From: Macrotrachela quadricornifera
Taxonomy: Eukaryota; Rotifera; Eurotatoria; Philodinida; Philodinidae
Assembly: GCA_022393335.1 (NCBI GenBank)
Contig: JAJEKB010021543.1
Span: 2,184,857-2,248,856 of the forward strand
Direction of reading: 5' to 3'
Length of the DNA: 64,000 nucleotides
Part shown: positions 24,542 through 36,625 of the stretch, one piece after another
How positions within the stretch are numbered: position 1 is the first letter of the stretch
How the letters are laid out: each line of letters opens with the position of its first letter
Notes under the pieces: generated by a model
Databases searched by the model: none
Seen by the model: only the letters and a program-made list of their open reading frames with translations
Told to the model about the DNA's origin: nothing
Program-made: the position numbers and the translations under genes

Positions 24542-25375
24542 ACGGATGGGCCATAAAGAATGAGCCTCTCAGCATTTTGCATTTTTCTCATCTATAATTC
24601 AGGTTAGAAAAAATAATTTTTTTATAGAAAGATTCCTCGTGAAATTCTCTACAAAACCATATATTTTTATTATTTTAAATAGTCTCCATTATTTTGTGAC
24701 ATCCGATACAATCTATTCGTCCAAGAATTACAACTTTCAAATACAACATCTTTTTGAAATTTTTTTGAGCAAATCTTAATTCTTCGATTATTGTTGCCTC
24801 GAATATTAATGTATTCAACAAAAACAAGATACACCATAAGATGCAGCTTGAAAAGCTCTACAAACTGCAAAATAAAGTTTATTGTAATTGTGTATCTTTT
24901 GTTTTTAAAAACAGAAAAACTTTGTGCGACCAGTATTTTGCTATTATGGGAAACCGGTCGCACAGAATTCGAGGCCTCTTTGAGCGTAAAAAGTATAGAA
25001 AGAAAATAAACTGTTCTTTGTAAACTGTAGAGCTTTTCACGCTGCATCTTGTGATATACTTTAGGTTGCAATTTGTAGAGCTGTTCAAGCTGCATCTTAT
25101 GGTATATTTCGTTGTTTTCAATAGAGTGATATTCAAAGGAACAATAATAGAAGAAATAAGTTTTAAAAACTGTTGTCTTTGAAAGTTGTAATTTTTGGAC
25201 GAATAGATTGTATCGGATGTCACAAAATAATGGAGATTATTCAAAATAATAAAAATATATGGTTTTGTAGAGAATTTCACGAGGAATCTTTTGATAAAAA
25301 TTTTTTTTTCTATGCTAGAACATAAGGAAGAAAGATGCAAAATACCGAGAGGCTCATTCTTTATGACACACCCGT
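24542..25375. mobile_element. TA-flanked foldback MITE with repeated internal box
   Basis: The left end ACGGATGGGCCATAAAGAAT and the inverse of the right end ACGGGTGTGTCATAAAGAAT match, are flanked by TA, and the arms pair for about 220 bp (ATTGTATCGGATGTCACAAA is in the right arm, its inverse in the left). The unpaired middle (24790-25130) has three variants of AGAGCTTTTCACGCTGCATC in both orientations. There is no transposase; the frames here are by-products of the repeats. Confidence 0.82.
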
Positions 25376-26361
25376 TAATATGTCAAATCAATGCGAAAAT
25401 AAAGAATGACTGGAAATATTTGCATAGGAAAAAGAATAAAATGAATATGGAATGAACATAATTTTCTACATGTGCTCGTTCAAAGTTTCCACATGATATC
25501 ATACATCCAATTTGACAGACGTAAACTTCAATAGTCGTCAAAAAAAAATAATTAAATGAGAAAGGATGGAAATTATAGCTGTGCGTGACTGAGATCAAAA
25601 AATAAAACGATGCTTGAATCTAGATCAGATTGAAATTAAAACAAACTTAATCTCACGTATTTGTGTTGGAGGACCATAATTCAATTAAAAAATATTCTCA
25701 AATCTAGTGGTAACGAACAAATAATATTATATAACCCTGTATTTACGTACAGTTACGATCATATTATCAACACTATCAAGTCTCTTTCTATCTTCAGATC
25801 TTATCTACTGGAAAGAAACATTGAAATTTCTGCCTACTATAGCGATTAGAGGAATATTTATTTAGAAAAAAGACCATCCCATAATCAAGAAACAAAACAC
25901 CTGGTAAGATGTGATATGAGACAAAAATATCACTCTTGTTCTGATAATGATAATTTCCTTATTGAAAACATTTGGTTCTCTTACTGAAATATATCTAAAA
26001 AGCGATTTTGAACAAAATTCTATAAAGAATATTTTTCTAAATAATCGATTACGTATCTGAAGAATTTTAAAATTTCTTCCATCTTATCTCGTGAGGAATT
26101 TATGAAAATATATATACCATTCGCAATTTACATGAAAGAAAATATTGACAGATTTTGGAACTCTTTTTCAGTTGGAAGTTGACGCATTTTGTAGACGTTA
26201 GTGAGTTATGTCTGTCCTTAAAGTGTTCGTGTTCTTGACTTGTTTTCGAGGAAATCGAACGTTTTTATTTTTATACATATTAAGGGTGTTCATAGAAGAA
26301 AACCGTTACCTCAGTTAATATAAATTCAGATAAATTGAGATTTTTCTCACATATAGCTATA
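25376..26361. other. Intergenic AT-rich DNA, nothing recognised
   Basis: No supported gene, RNA or element. Confidence 0.35.
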
Positions 26362-26791
26362 GTTATATGTAAGATAATATGAAAGTATGACATCAAACAA
26401 TATCAAAAACACATAGTTATTAATTTAACAACATTTTCATGTAGACTCTAATATTCTTAATTAAGCTACACATTGAGATTATAAGATATAAAATTAAAAA
26501 TGTTGTGATTATTCTGTGTATTAGAAACTAGTTATTTTTTTCTAATTTTTTGGCACGTAATGCTGCAGATACATATTGTTAACATTAGAATAAAAGGACA
26601 ATAAATATGTTATGGTAACACGCTAGAGTTATGAAGTATTTACAATCACTTTTAATCTTATATCTTATAATTTCAATGCGTAGTATAATTAGTGATATTG
26701 GAATCTATATTAGAATGTTGCTAAATTGATAACTATGTGTTTTCGACATTTTTTGATATCATACTTTCATATCATCTTACATATAATAATG
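26362..26791. mobile_element. Foldback MITE-like inverted repeat
   Basis: The left arm (about 26362-26510: GATAATATGAAAGTATGACA) and right arm (about 26640-26791: ATCATACTTTCATATCATCT) are imperfect inverted copies about 150 bp long. There is no coding potential. The exact ends and target duplication cannot be fixed by eye. Confidence 0.5.
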
Positions 26792-28324
26792 CTTTGATTA
26801 ATGTAACATTCATGAAAGCGTCATAAAGCAGAATATACTAGGTAAATGTTACAGAGGTTAAAATAGTCGAAGTTTGTTCTCTTCAAATAAAGTTTAAGTG
26901 ATACAATCAGAATATTCGTAATTATCTGCTACTAACAAAATGTTCAAACTAATGAGAAAGAGAGAAATTTGTACTTACGTATACATTTTTTTAAAATTCT
27001 TCAAACTATATATAATTCTTTTTGTATACAAATAGTATCTTTCTTGATACATCTCACTCTAAGTGTGTGCATGATTAAATATAGTTTCGCAGTACAGAAT
27101 GAATTTATAATAGAAATAATTCTTAGAAGAATTATTGGGAGACAAATTAATAACAATACAACTGGATACGAAGTTAAATGACTCTGCAGAGTTCTACTTG
27201 AAGTTTCTCATATATAGATAAAACGTACAAGAGAAAATTTATTTGTTAAAGCGATGTAACAGAATGGAAAAGGCATAAAAAAGAGAGAGGAAACTATATG
27301 TCATCGAACATGAATAAATCCAATGAAACATCAAAGGGATGAGCAAAGTCATGCTTTTTTTCCTAATTGCTATTTGTCATGCTAACAAATTCATATATAT
27401 TTTTTCTTTTTTTCTAAAATGAGAACTGGTAATTGAATTGAGAGGATAAAAAAGAATCAAAATTTAGAATAATCATAGCAGTAGCTGTTTCATTCCAATT
27501 AAAACTAAAATCAAATTTAAAAAAAACAACAGTGCTATTTCAAGACATAGAATAAACGTTTTTTGTTTTTATCAATGCTAGAACTTATAGTAGTTTCATC
27601 TGAGAATATAAAAATGGCTACTACTGCCGTAGTTTGTATTTGTTAATTTATGATTCATGTACACAATTTTCACTTATCTAAATATTATGAAGAATAAATT
27701 CTTCTTTACAATCTATGCTATCCAATAACTTCAAACAGCGAGTATAAAAGATTTGTAAAGAAATGTTGTGACTATATATTAGGAATTACTCTTTGTAAAA
27801 CTTTCCATCATGTTAAAATACTACATCGTTTTTAAGATTAACGGTAGTTATTTACATTTTATGAAAAAGTGACGACGCTAGGAAAAGTAAATTATCTCGG
27901 AATTTGCAATTCTAAAATTCAAGTAGTGTGATGTTCAACTGTTCAATATCAAATTTCGTGAAACTTTAAAAAAAAGTATTTATGTTTACATTGAAGTTTG
28001 CAAATACATTTTCTATAAATATCTTGAAAAAAACGAAAAAACATGTTATTAACGAATGATTCTTATATTTTTGTAGTGGAAAGCTTGAGAATTTTCTGAC
28101 TGAATACTCGACATAATCGAGTTAATACATTTAGGCAAACTCAAAAGACAAAGTGCAAAATAAACATAGAAACAATAAATGAATCAATGGAAAGAAACTA
28201 TAGTCGTTTATGATACTTTATAAACTACAATTAACCGTATGGTTACAGGTTTTTTTTTTAAATGAACCCTTTATATTTCGTTCTAAAGCAGATCGCAATA
28301 ACCTTTATTAGTATATAGAAGTAT
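26792..28324. other. Intergenic AT-rich DNA, nothing recognised
   Basis: Short AT-rich frames only. Confidence 0.35.
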
Positions 28325-29212
28325 TCAGAAATGTTTTAGAGTATGATAATCTTCAAAACAACCTGTCACAGAAAGTGTAACGTTCCAAATATCACACTGA
28401 TAACGTGCTTTCCTACGCTTTTTCTCACATCTGCTTGTGTAATTACAAACTACACAAGCTCTTTGTGCAATTTTTCTTGTTGCTGTTACTGGAACTAGAG
28501 GTAGGAAACGACATGCAGTAAGACGTATGGGATTATCTTCGATAATCGGACGACCAATTGTATGTTTGGACTGAACATGTTTTTCGATCAATTGCCGAAT
28601 CAATTCCTTCCGAAATTCCTCAAATTAAATATGCATTCAATGTTGATAAATCCAGCAGATGGAAGAAGAATTTCTTGTACCATTTAACAGTTTTTCGTAG
28701 TCATTCTACAAAACTGATCTGCATATCAGTTTTGTCAATGAAGCCCATGTTTTCGTTGTAACAAACAAAACACTGGTTTTCCAATTACTTTTTGAGTCTT
28801 TCAATCGCTTTTTCGAGTTTCTATCATCCTCAGGTTTGTGAATTGTAGACAACATAATGACTTTTCGTTTTTCTTGACACTTTAGAACCATCAGATTGTT
28901 AGTGTTGTTATAGTCAAAATCATCTTTTGTCAATTTATTGAACTTAACTGAACCAAGGCGGTTGTTATGTACAGTTCCACATGCACCGTTCTTGCATTCA
29001 TGTAATTTTTCAAATAGGCTAGGACTGGTATACCAGTTATCAACAAATAGTGAATGTCCCTTGTTCAAATACGGTTTCATCAAAGTTATAACTATGGAAT
29101 CCGATTTTCCCAAATTTTGGTCTAGATCGAAGTCCGTACATTTACAACTGGTGTGATTTTATATAATCTGTCGTCGTCTACTTGATTTGGCTTATTGAGC
29201 AAAGTAAACATT
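28325..29212 (-). pseudogene. Decayed piggyBac transposase
   Basis: Minus-strand fragments in piggyBac order: LLNKPNQVDDDRLYKITPVV (about 29144-29212); after a gap, TDFDLDQNLGKSDS and KGHSLFVDNWYTSPSLFEKL with a catalytic-core Asp (28706-29113 frame); then WYKKFFFHLLDLSTLNAYLI in a different frame near 28620-28680; finally the FRKELIRQL segment and the C-terminal Cys-rich ribbon (CVVCNYTSRC, ARYQCDIW, CFEDYHTLKHF; to 28325). At least two frameshifts, stops and an internal deletion separate the pieces, so no active transposase can be made. TTAA target sites and terminal repeats were not identified. A DDE transposase normally performs cut-and-paste at TTAA. Confidence 0.85.
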
Positions 29213-30643
29213 ATGCTGTTCGGGACGAATTCTGGAACATCCTTGAAAACCTATAATCGATACAGACAATATTATGTTTTGTCCTTACAATAGTGAGCAA
29301 AATTGTGACCCAAAAAACATAACTTTTCTATCTTTCCCCTTCTCTTTCATCGATATATTGAGGCTACCTGAATCAAGTAGTTGTAATGTGCCAGCGCAAA
29401 ACAAAAAGATTCGAGTACTCAATAGATCATGGATCTGTCATATATATATCCGGTCGCACTGGGTACCTAGTTCGACTCTTATGCAGTTAGCTGGCACTAG
29501 TGCATATCTATTTAGGCCAGGCCTTAATAATCTGTAGATGACTTTATATAATAGGCCTTGCGGACTTATGAGAGCCTCATAGTATAGTCATGGGAAACCT
29601 ATGGTCACCCCACAATATAGACCTCGAGGACCTTGGCAAGTATTAAAGAATCCATGATTTGATAATTATAGATTAATTAAATGTATACCCAATCGAACTA
29701 GACACTCAGTTGATTAGCACTGGCGTATACCTGTTCTCTTCTCTTTTCTCTCGTTTTTGGCTATTGTAAAGGGAAAACATTAAGATGTTCTAGGCGAATT
29801 AAAGAGGACTCTTGGTAACCTCGGATTGACACGGAAAAATTATCTTTCAATCTTAGAATATCTCGCATCTATCATTGATTGTCAAAGATTGCCAATGATT
29901 GTTTTGATTGCAATCAGATTCCCCCCCCCCTCCTTGTTTGTCACATTTGTAGAAATCTAAACTCATGTCCCAAATCTAAACTACAAATTCAAATACAGTG
30001 TACAAGTGCAAATCTAAATCAATCTCAAAATTTGTTGATTCCTACATTAGTTCGCATGACCTATTGATGTTTGGTATAGTTAACTTTTCACGCAGTCTTG
30101 CGATAAGTCTGATTCCTCTTCAAATCTCTTTGATGGAGGACTGTTGGGTACTGCTAGCTGCTCAAGAAATATCTAATATTAGAACACGGGAAAACATTAG
30201 AAAAATAGTCTATTCTATTTGTGTAGTATTTGACTGTATTATTAGTCTATGTGATTAAATAAGCACACAGAACTTAAAATGATCAGAATTCATAAAATGT
30301 CCTTTTTACATTTTGTTCCTTTTCGAGATGGCTGTGTATGTGAGTAAGATATTTTTCGATTTTTCAATTTTCGGCAATTCTTTTATGATTGTGACCATTT
30401 TTCCCAAGTCAGTTTCACTTTTTCGTTTCTCAACGTAAACTAATACAGTAGTTATAACGGTGTCTAGACATCGGGCTTATGGGAATCGTTTGATGTCTAG
30501 CTATCGAAAATGCTCGATTTATCCCAGTAAACTATGACCATCTTCCTGCGTTTTGTAGAAAACGACTTACTTGTATTGAGTAAATTATAGTCTCTTGCTT
30601 TTTGATCGTCGAGGCATCCTTGCCAGAGACCGACATCGGGTCA
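29213..30643. other. Gene-poor region with a degenerate minisatellite
   Basis: About 29440-29640 contains units such as GGCCTTGCGGACTTATGAGA and ATAGACCTCGAGGACCTTGG, related to the minisatellite in the 4064-5628 element. Two overlapping plus-strand frames (29879-30067 and 29998-30258) have no recognisable domain. Confidence 0.4.
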
Positions 30644-30746
30644 TTATAGACCCTTCTTGCTGATGACACAATAAGCGAATAAAAACGTTATTCGCTGCGA
30701 ATAATTGATTTTATTCGTATATTATGTAATCAGCAAGAAGGGTCTG
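30644..30746. mobile_element. Short MITE with 8-bp direct flanks (hAT-like)
   Basis: Termini share AGACCCTTCTTGCTGAT in inverted orientation, with the pairing continuing over about 35 bp. The flanks TCGGGTCA at 30636-30643 and 30747-30754 are identical 8-mers, as expected of a hAT-type insertion. It is 103 bp long and non-coding. Confidence 0.7.
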
Positions 30747-30754
30747 TCGGGTCA

Positions 30755-33700
30755 GCGTCACGTTGATTGTTGCGACCTCATGTCGGACACTGATCCCTGT
30801 TTGTTGCTATCGCATTCCATCATATCCGATTTGTTCCAAGTATCATCAAACCTTTGTCAATATTAATCTTTATCAAGCAAACACGTTCGTAATCGGAGAA
30901 ATATAACGTTTCACATCACTCAGTATTGTAATCGTATAACTGCGTGATGGTATGTGCAGAAACACGATCGTTGATACACAAATAAAACTCGTCTACAGCT
31001 TTCATTTTACTTTGTATTTCTTTTTATACGATTATATTTCTCCGTGTACGGTTTGAAGATATACGAGCCTTCAAAATATGGTTGTATACGATGAAACTTG
31101 GAAGGAAAGAGATTATTTCATTTCGACGGTAAATCAGTCGCGTAGGGTAGTTTAGCAGTATACTGCAGGATCTGTAATCAACCCAGCAATTTTGAAGTAT
31201 TAGACATTCCTGGATACAACATGAAAACTTTTATTGGTATCTGATAAGCAGAAATCTTAAACTTATGACATCATACAGTCGAAAGTCGTTTTTCCGAGGA
31301 AATTCCATCGGATCTAATAGGGTTCTAGAGTAAGTCTAGCCATCTTGGGAGCTTTTTACTTTCACGCATACGTTACCCTACGAGTTACCTATTCATTGTT
31401 AGATTCACATCACAAGCTTCCATGAGGCCAAGTAAAATAGTCAAGAAAATTGAGCTTGAGATTATAATTTTACATATTGATCTTAATCAGGAAAACTTCC
31501 TAAGATCGTGAGAGAATGACAAATTCACATTGGAAACATAATTAAGCTTCCTTAGTTATATATTTCGGCTGATCAGTACATCCGTTTGGTACGTGATATT
31601 TTTATATGATATGGTAACGTTAATCAAAATATTCGTGACTATTTTCGTCAACAACCTCTTTTTTCGTGAGAAAAGAGGGGAAAGAAAATGTTTCTGAACA
31701 ACGAGGTTGAAAAGAAGAAAAGAGGCGGAATGGGAAGCCAGTATTTTGTTGATAAATCTATAGTAGTTGTGTCATTTTGTAGAACTCACATCATTTTTTG
31801 AAGAAAAATAGTGAGTGTAAGTTTCAAGTGGAGGTTTTTAGGGTTCTCTCCTTACAGACACCTCCCTCCCTTTTACAGACATTCCCTCCTTACCGACACA
31901 TCTCTGTTACAGATCCTAGCAACCAAAGTCAAAGAACATAGCGTGTACTTTGAAATTGATGAGGGGGGACAAGGAGGGAAGATAAATAAAATGAAGATCT
32001 TTACCTAAGTTTTCCTAGATAGTGGGGTGACGAAAGAAAAGAGCAATCAAGATCACTATATATTTTGCTTAGCAGCAAACAAGAACTGATGGTTGTTTAG
32101 TATATTTCTTCTAAAAGTATGTGAGTTTCCCATTTTGGCTCCAAAGGAACTGCACTGCCAAGCTTTTATTTTATGTAAGATTGTTTCTTTTGTACATAAA
32201 AAAGGCTAGGAAAAATATCATGTGATGAAAACTTGGTATTAGCATTCCTCATAAATATAAACAGAACACAAACAGTTAGAAGAAGCAGCTTGACTAGGTT
32301 CGACTCGACTCGAAAAATGGCTTGATTCGCCCATCACTGCATCGTAGCTACTGCTTCACAGCTCGCAAGTGCTTAATCCAACAGTTCATATGCAACCTTA
32401 GCTCAGCGAACATAACCGGCATTGCCACTAATCTACTCATAGGTATCCATAGAGAACAGCTTTGTGGACTTATGACTATGCTCATAGAATAGACGATGAG
32501 GACTTATAATTGCCTCTATCAGTTAGCCCATTTAGACTGACGCGTATCCCCTAGGATAGGCGATCATGAGTTATGAGTGCGCCTATAAGATAGGCGTTGA
32601 AGACTTATGGGTAGCAGTAGGGCAGCCCTTGGTGACTTTTGTTTCCCCGCAGAACATGTCATGAGAACCTACTCTCTAAAAAAAGGTGTAATACTGAACC
32701 ACTTTTCGGTACTATTTTCAGAACTTTTTTTAGGTTTTAGTCGAAAAAGCTAAAACTTAAAATGGTTTAGCCATAAATGCGGAACTTAAAAAGGTTTTAG
32801 ACCGTTCACCAAGGACCTAAAAAGAAGGTTCTGGAAATGGTATCCAAATCTAGAACCTTAAAAGGTTGGAGATCTTTGTTTGAACCCTTAATGATTTCGT
32901 GCAACAGTTTTTTATTTTTAGAGTACGGGTACCCGCCTAAGAATAGGTCTTACGTATTTGTCAATATCGTATAGGATAGGTCTTGCGAAGTTATGGGTAT
33001 CCCATATGATAGGCGATGATGACTTATTAATACTCTAATAGGATAGTAATTGAGGACTTGTGGTACTTCCATAGGATATGTCATTAGAACTTATGATTTC
33101 CTACAGGATGCATAGTTTTCCCAGAATTTCTATCGTTCTTCTGGAATTTCAAGAATGCCAATTGTGCTTGTAGAGATGCGAAATCTTGTGAAATCACCCT
33201 TTTCTCATGTGTAGCAGATTTTAAGACTGGTTATATATACTGAACGCTCTTGAAAAAATAACCAGAGTATATTGTTGAAAGTCATTTTGGATTTTTGGAT
33301 TCTTTTCAGATTTTTCGAGATTGTTTGACTTTTTCGAATTTGTTCAAATGTTTTGGGATTTTTTTGGATTTAAAACCCGGAAAAAGTCCGCTGTTTCCCG
33401 TTGCTTTTGATTTGCTCGGACTCTTTTTTCTGATGAAACAAGAAAACAGGAGGGATGAATAAATTTTCGACTCACTGTAGGGTCACGTATGATCTGGGCA
33501 CGTTCTATTGATCCAATTTTAGTACAAAAAAGTTGCTAAGACCCAATGTGACTATTTAATAGGGGAAAATCAAGATTTCTGGAGTGGGCCGATTTCATCG
33601 CTTATCGATCTTTCTGCTTTCAGAAAAACATTCAGCGGTCGAATATTCATTGAGTATGCTTAGTAATCTGTTGAGATTTCTAATACATACAACCTTGCGT

Positions 33701-33897
33701 TATTGCATAAAGTCCTGTCTTCAGCGATAAAAAAACTAACCGAGATAGGTTAAAACAGTGACATTTATACAAGAACTGAGTTTCATAAGAAGATTCCTTC
33801 ATTGCATGAGCACCAAAACACTGTTGAAACATTTGTTTTTGGTTACATGAATAATCTCTTTATACATGGTCAGACTCCTGCGGTAAATTCTCACTAA
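30755..33897. other. Gene-poor region of degenerate short tandem repeats
   Basis: Three kinds of repeat are visible: TTACAGACAC-type units at about 31848-31920; a degenerate minisatellite at about 32400-33120; and AACCTTTTAAGGTT-type palindromic units between about 32690 and 32890. No gene is recognised. Confidence 0.45.
32400..33120. repeat. Degenerate minisatellite, TGAGGACTTATGG / ATAGGATAGG units
   Basis: Units of about 35-40 bp combine a GAGGACTTATGG-like half with a GTATCCCATAGGATAGG-like half, for example near 32500, 32560, 32600, 32940, 33000 and 33050; they are diverged and interrupted. The same halves occur in the arms of the foldback element at 4064-5628. Confidence 0.55.
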
Positions 33898-34897
33898 TAC
33901 CCAGGTCGAAGATTTCGGCCTCCGGAAACGGCCAGGAACCGGCCGGAAACGGTGTCTTTCCGGGAGCATTCCGGCCGTTTCCGCACAAGGAAATCGCCGG
34001 AACCGGCCGGAAAAAACACGGATCAGGGAAGCAGTATTCCGGACCGGAAAGCAATCGTACCGGAAACGGTGTATTCCAAGCATTTCCGCACGCTGGAAAA
34101 CAAACGGATCGATACCGTATCCTGCCGGAAAAAAACCAGGAACCCACGGGATACGTTCGTAAAACAACCCGGATCCCTCCGGAACCACAGCGGANNNNNN
34201 NNNNCTTCATTAGTTGTGCTAAAATTTAGGTAGTTTTTTATGAGTCTTTCGGTAGATCATTGTGCGGCAGATAAAAAAATAGCTGTAAAGATGTTATACT
34301 GGTGTAGTGAAATAATTAACATAAATTTCCATATCATGTACTGTTGTAAAATGGGGTTGTTTTTGTAACTTTCGAATTAAAAGAGATCCTAATGAATTTA
34401 CGTGACAAAATTTTGATCAATTTATAGTATATTTTCAATTTCTGATGTTATTTTTAGACGTTGGTTTTTGGTCAAATTTTTTATAGTAATGAGCTGTAAG
34501 AAAATGCTAAAAAAGAAACACTATTTTTAATAAGAGATTGATTTATTAGTCAAAAGATCGTATGACTCAGCACAGCTTGAGATTCCTATTGTTAGTTCGG
34601 AACTGCTACATATGGTTGATATATATATGAGTATCATTTCCCAATATAGGAATCAGCAGGAACAGTACGGAAAATGGTGATTATGGAACCGGACATATAC
34701 GGCAAGTTCCGAAAATTCGGATCCGGGCGGAAAGTCACCAGATTTTTTCCGACAGCTTTCCCGGCCGTTTCCGGGCGGATATGGCAGGAAAGTGAGCGGA
34801 AAACTCCGGCAACTTCCGGTCCGGAATACTGCTTCCCTGATCCGGTGATTTCCGATGAATTCCGGCCGGATCCGGCCCGTACGCTTCGACCTGGGTA
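33898..34897. mobile_element. GC-rich inverted-repeat element with CCGG clusters; contains an assembly gap
   Basis: Perfect 14-bp ends TACCCAGGTCGAAG (33898) and its inverse (to 34897). Subterminal blocks of about 280 bp on each side are packed with TTCCGG/CCGGAA/GGCCGG repeats and are far richer in GC than the surroundings; the centre is AT-rich. Ten N at 34195-34204 mark a gap in the left block. The ORFs crossing the blocks are repeat by-products. No transposase is seen and the target duplication is uncertain. Confidence 0.65.
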
Positions 34898-34957
34898 GTT
34901 ACAAGTCACACTTTTATTTTTTATGTAAACCGGTTTCAACCTCGCTCAAGGGTTTCA

Positions 34958-35956
34958 TCAGGTGATTTTTAAAAACAGTAAGAAAAAGCATATCACGACC
35001 GGCTCACCGGCCCCGATCATATCTGTTGCGGATAATATTGTCAATGTTTCGCCAAGAAAATGTTTTTCATCGATCGATTTTAGTCGAATTAACCAAAGTT
35101 CATCTTTCTGATTATCTGACAGTAAATTATTGCACGTAGTAGGATGGTGATTGATTCTTTCAACACTTTGTAAAAAGAGAAGGGTACCAGGAGGAATAAT
35201 GACTTCATCTTCTTCGCCACTATCGGTAATATGGGCATAAGATCGCGTTGCATGCAATGTATCGAGTTCAATTTCAAATATGACTGCTACAGTTTCAATA
35301 GAGTTCGCCTCACGTGCTCCATAAGTTCCAATTAATGATCGATTGAAAGTTGTAGAGAGGAAACTGTTATTGAACGTCGGTCGACCAACATTCTCAATCA
35401 AATTATGTAGTTCAGATCGACACATTTGTTGACTACGGACTACCGTCAATACCATAGAATCAATCTCATCAGGTTTTTGTCGTTTATGTATTTCATCCAT
35501 TTGTTGATAGAGATCAACTAAGAAAGGATGAAGACTATATATTTGAGAAAGATGTTTTTGCCGTAGTGCTGTGTTCGCGATACGACATATGCCAGAATCA
35601 CCACGATACCATTCTATTGGGCTTCGAGAGGAATAGGAAGTACAAAAACATTCTGAGTCCTTAAAATGGTCTTTATACAAATCATAATCTAATTTTTGGC
35701 ACATTGACATTCTCGATTGGCTATTGGGTGACGTACGAAACAAAAGATCGAGTAAAAGTAAACGTTCTTTTATTCGATGTGTGTTATTATGATACCGTTC
35801 GACCATTAAGTATCTTGGTCGCTGTTTACAGTAACATTTTTTCGTGAAATTATTCAATACGTTAAAATTTAGTTCGTAGTGTTCACCTGAATTGCCAAAC
35901 ATAACTTGATTACAGTCTTCATCGGGAAGCATTTTGAATTTTAGAGTCGACGACAT
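34958..35956 (-). CDS. Arginine-type mono-ADP-ribosyltransferase (R-S-ExE), exon
   Basis: From the first in-frame ATG (35956) the frame encodes 332 aa. Landmarks of the ART (ARTC/PF01129-like) fold: SPIEWYRGDSGICRIANTALR (112-132); the first-strand Arg in LTVVRSQQM (Arg174, usual VYRGQ); NSFLSTT (198-203); and the catalytic ExE in EEDEVIIPPG (Glu249/Glu251). Such enzymes transfer ADP-ribose from NAD+ to protein residues. The frame is open upstream without an ATG to a good acceptor (TTTTTTGCAG at 36046-36055), so an earlier exon is likely. A donor G^GTGAGC at 35008 could end the exon before the hydrophobic tail ICFFLLFLK; otherwise it stops at 34958. The RGQ Gly is Ser, so activity is not certain. 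ART genes are strongly expanded in bdelloid rotifers. Confidence 0.8.
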   Translation of the reverse strand: MSSTLKFKMLPDEDCNQVMFGNSGEHYELNFNVLNNFTKKCYCKQRPRYLMVERYHNNTHRIKERLLLLDLLFRTSPNSQSRMSMCQKLDYDLYKDHFKDSECFCTSYSSRSPIEWYRGDSGICRIANTALRQKHLSQIYSLHPFLVDLYQQMDEIHKRQKPDEIDSMVLTVVRSQQMCRSELHNLIENVGRPTFNNSFLSTTFNRSLIGTYGAREANSIETVAVIFEIELDTLHATRSYAHITDSGEEDEVIIPPGTLLFLQSVERINHHPTTCNNLLSDNQKDELWLIRLKSIDEKHFLGETLTILSATDMIGAGEPVVICFFLLFLKIT

Positions 35957-36625
35957 GCGTTTGAAGATCCGTTCAGGTACATCAATGGTGCTCGACAATG
36001 TCGAATTCGATTTTATTGAATTCGATTTTATTGACCATGCAAGACCTGCAAAAAATTCAAGTTTTTACATCTTTCATTTTTCTTCATTAGTTTGATTTAA
36101 AAGTTGTGGAACATTTCTCCTCTGTAAAAGGTGTTTTTTATGTGAATTTTTGAAACAAGACTGTTAACGAGTATTGAAATGTGGAACGAGAGCAGACAAT
36201 CTTATCCTATCCTCAGCGTAAGCCACAGACAGAGTTCACTGATGGAATGAGAAGTCAGTGAGCTCTACCCACAGTGCGACACAGAAATGTCAAAATATCA
36301 TAAAAACTTCTAGAGAGTGATATTTGAGAGCGAATGTAGATGTTCGATGAGAACACATGCCGTCATATTTGTGCTCGGATGAAGCCATCACCATACAATC
36401 CTGCAGTCCATCCATCTTTACATACACATCCTCGTCTACTCGTTTCCACTATTGTCCTCGGTGAATGGAAGAAAATTGATAAAGTATGTATCTCTTGTTA
36501 TTTCTTTGTCGTCCCACTAACTGTATGAACGATCACATTTTTAGCCAAATTCATATTGGATATATTATAGTCAAAAACAGGTACCTGAAATTTATTCGTA
36601 GTATTTGTGTTTTAGGACTTTTAAA

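Noticed and set aside
33799..34233. Several overlapping frames on both strands
   Set aside because: Products of the CCGG repeat block and of the N gap.
36340..36528. 62-codon plus-strand frame with a donor-like GTATGT near its end
   Set aside because: No domain recognised, no following exon in phase, and it overlaps the presumed intron or promoter of the opposite-strand gene.
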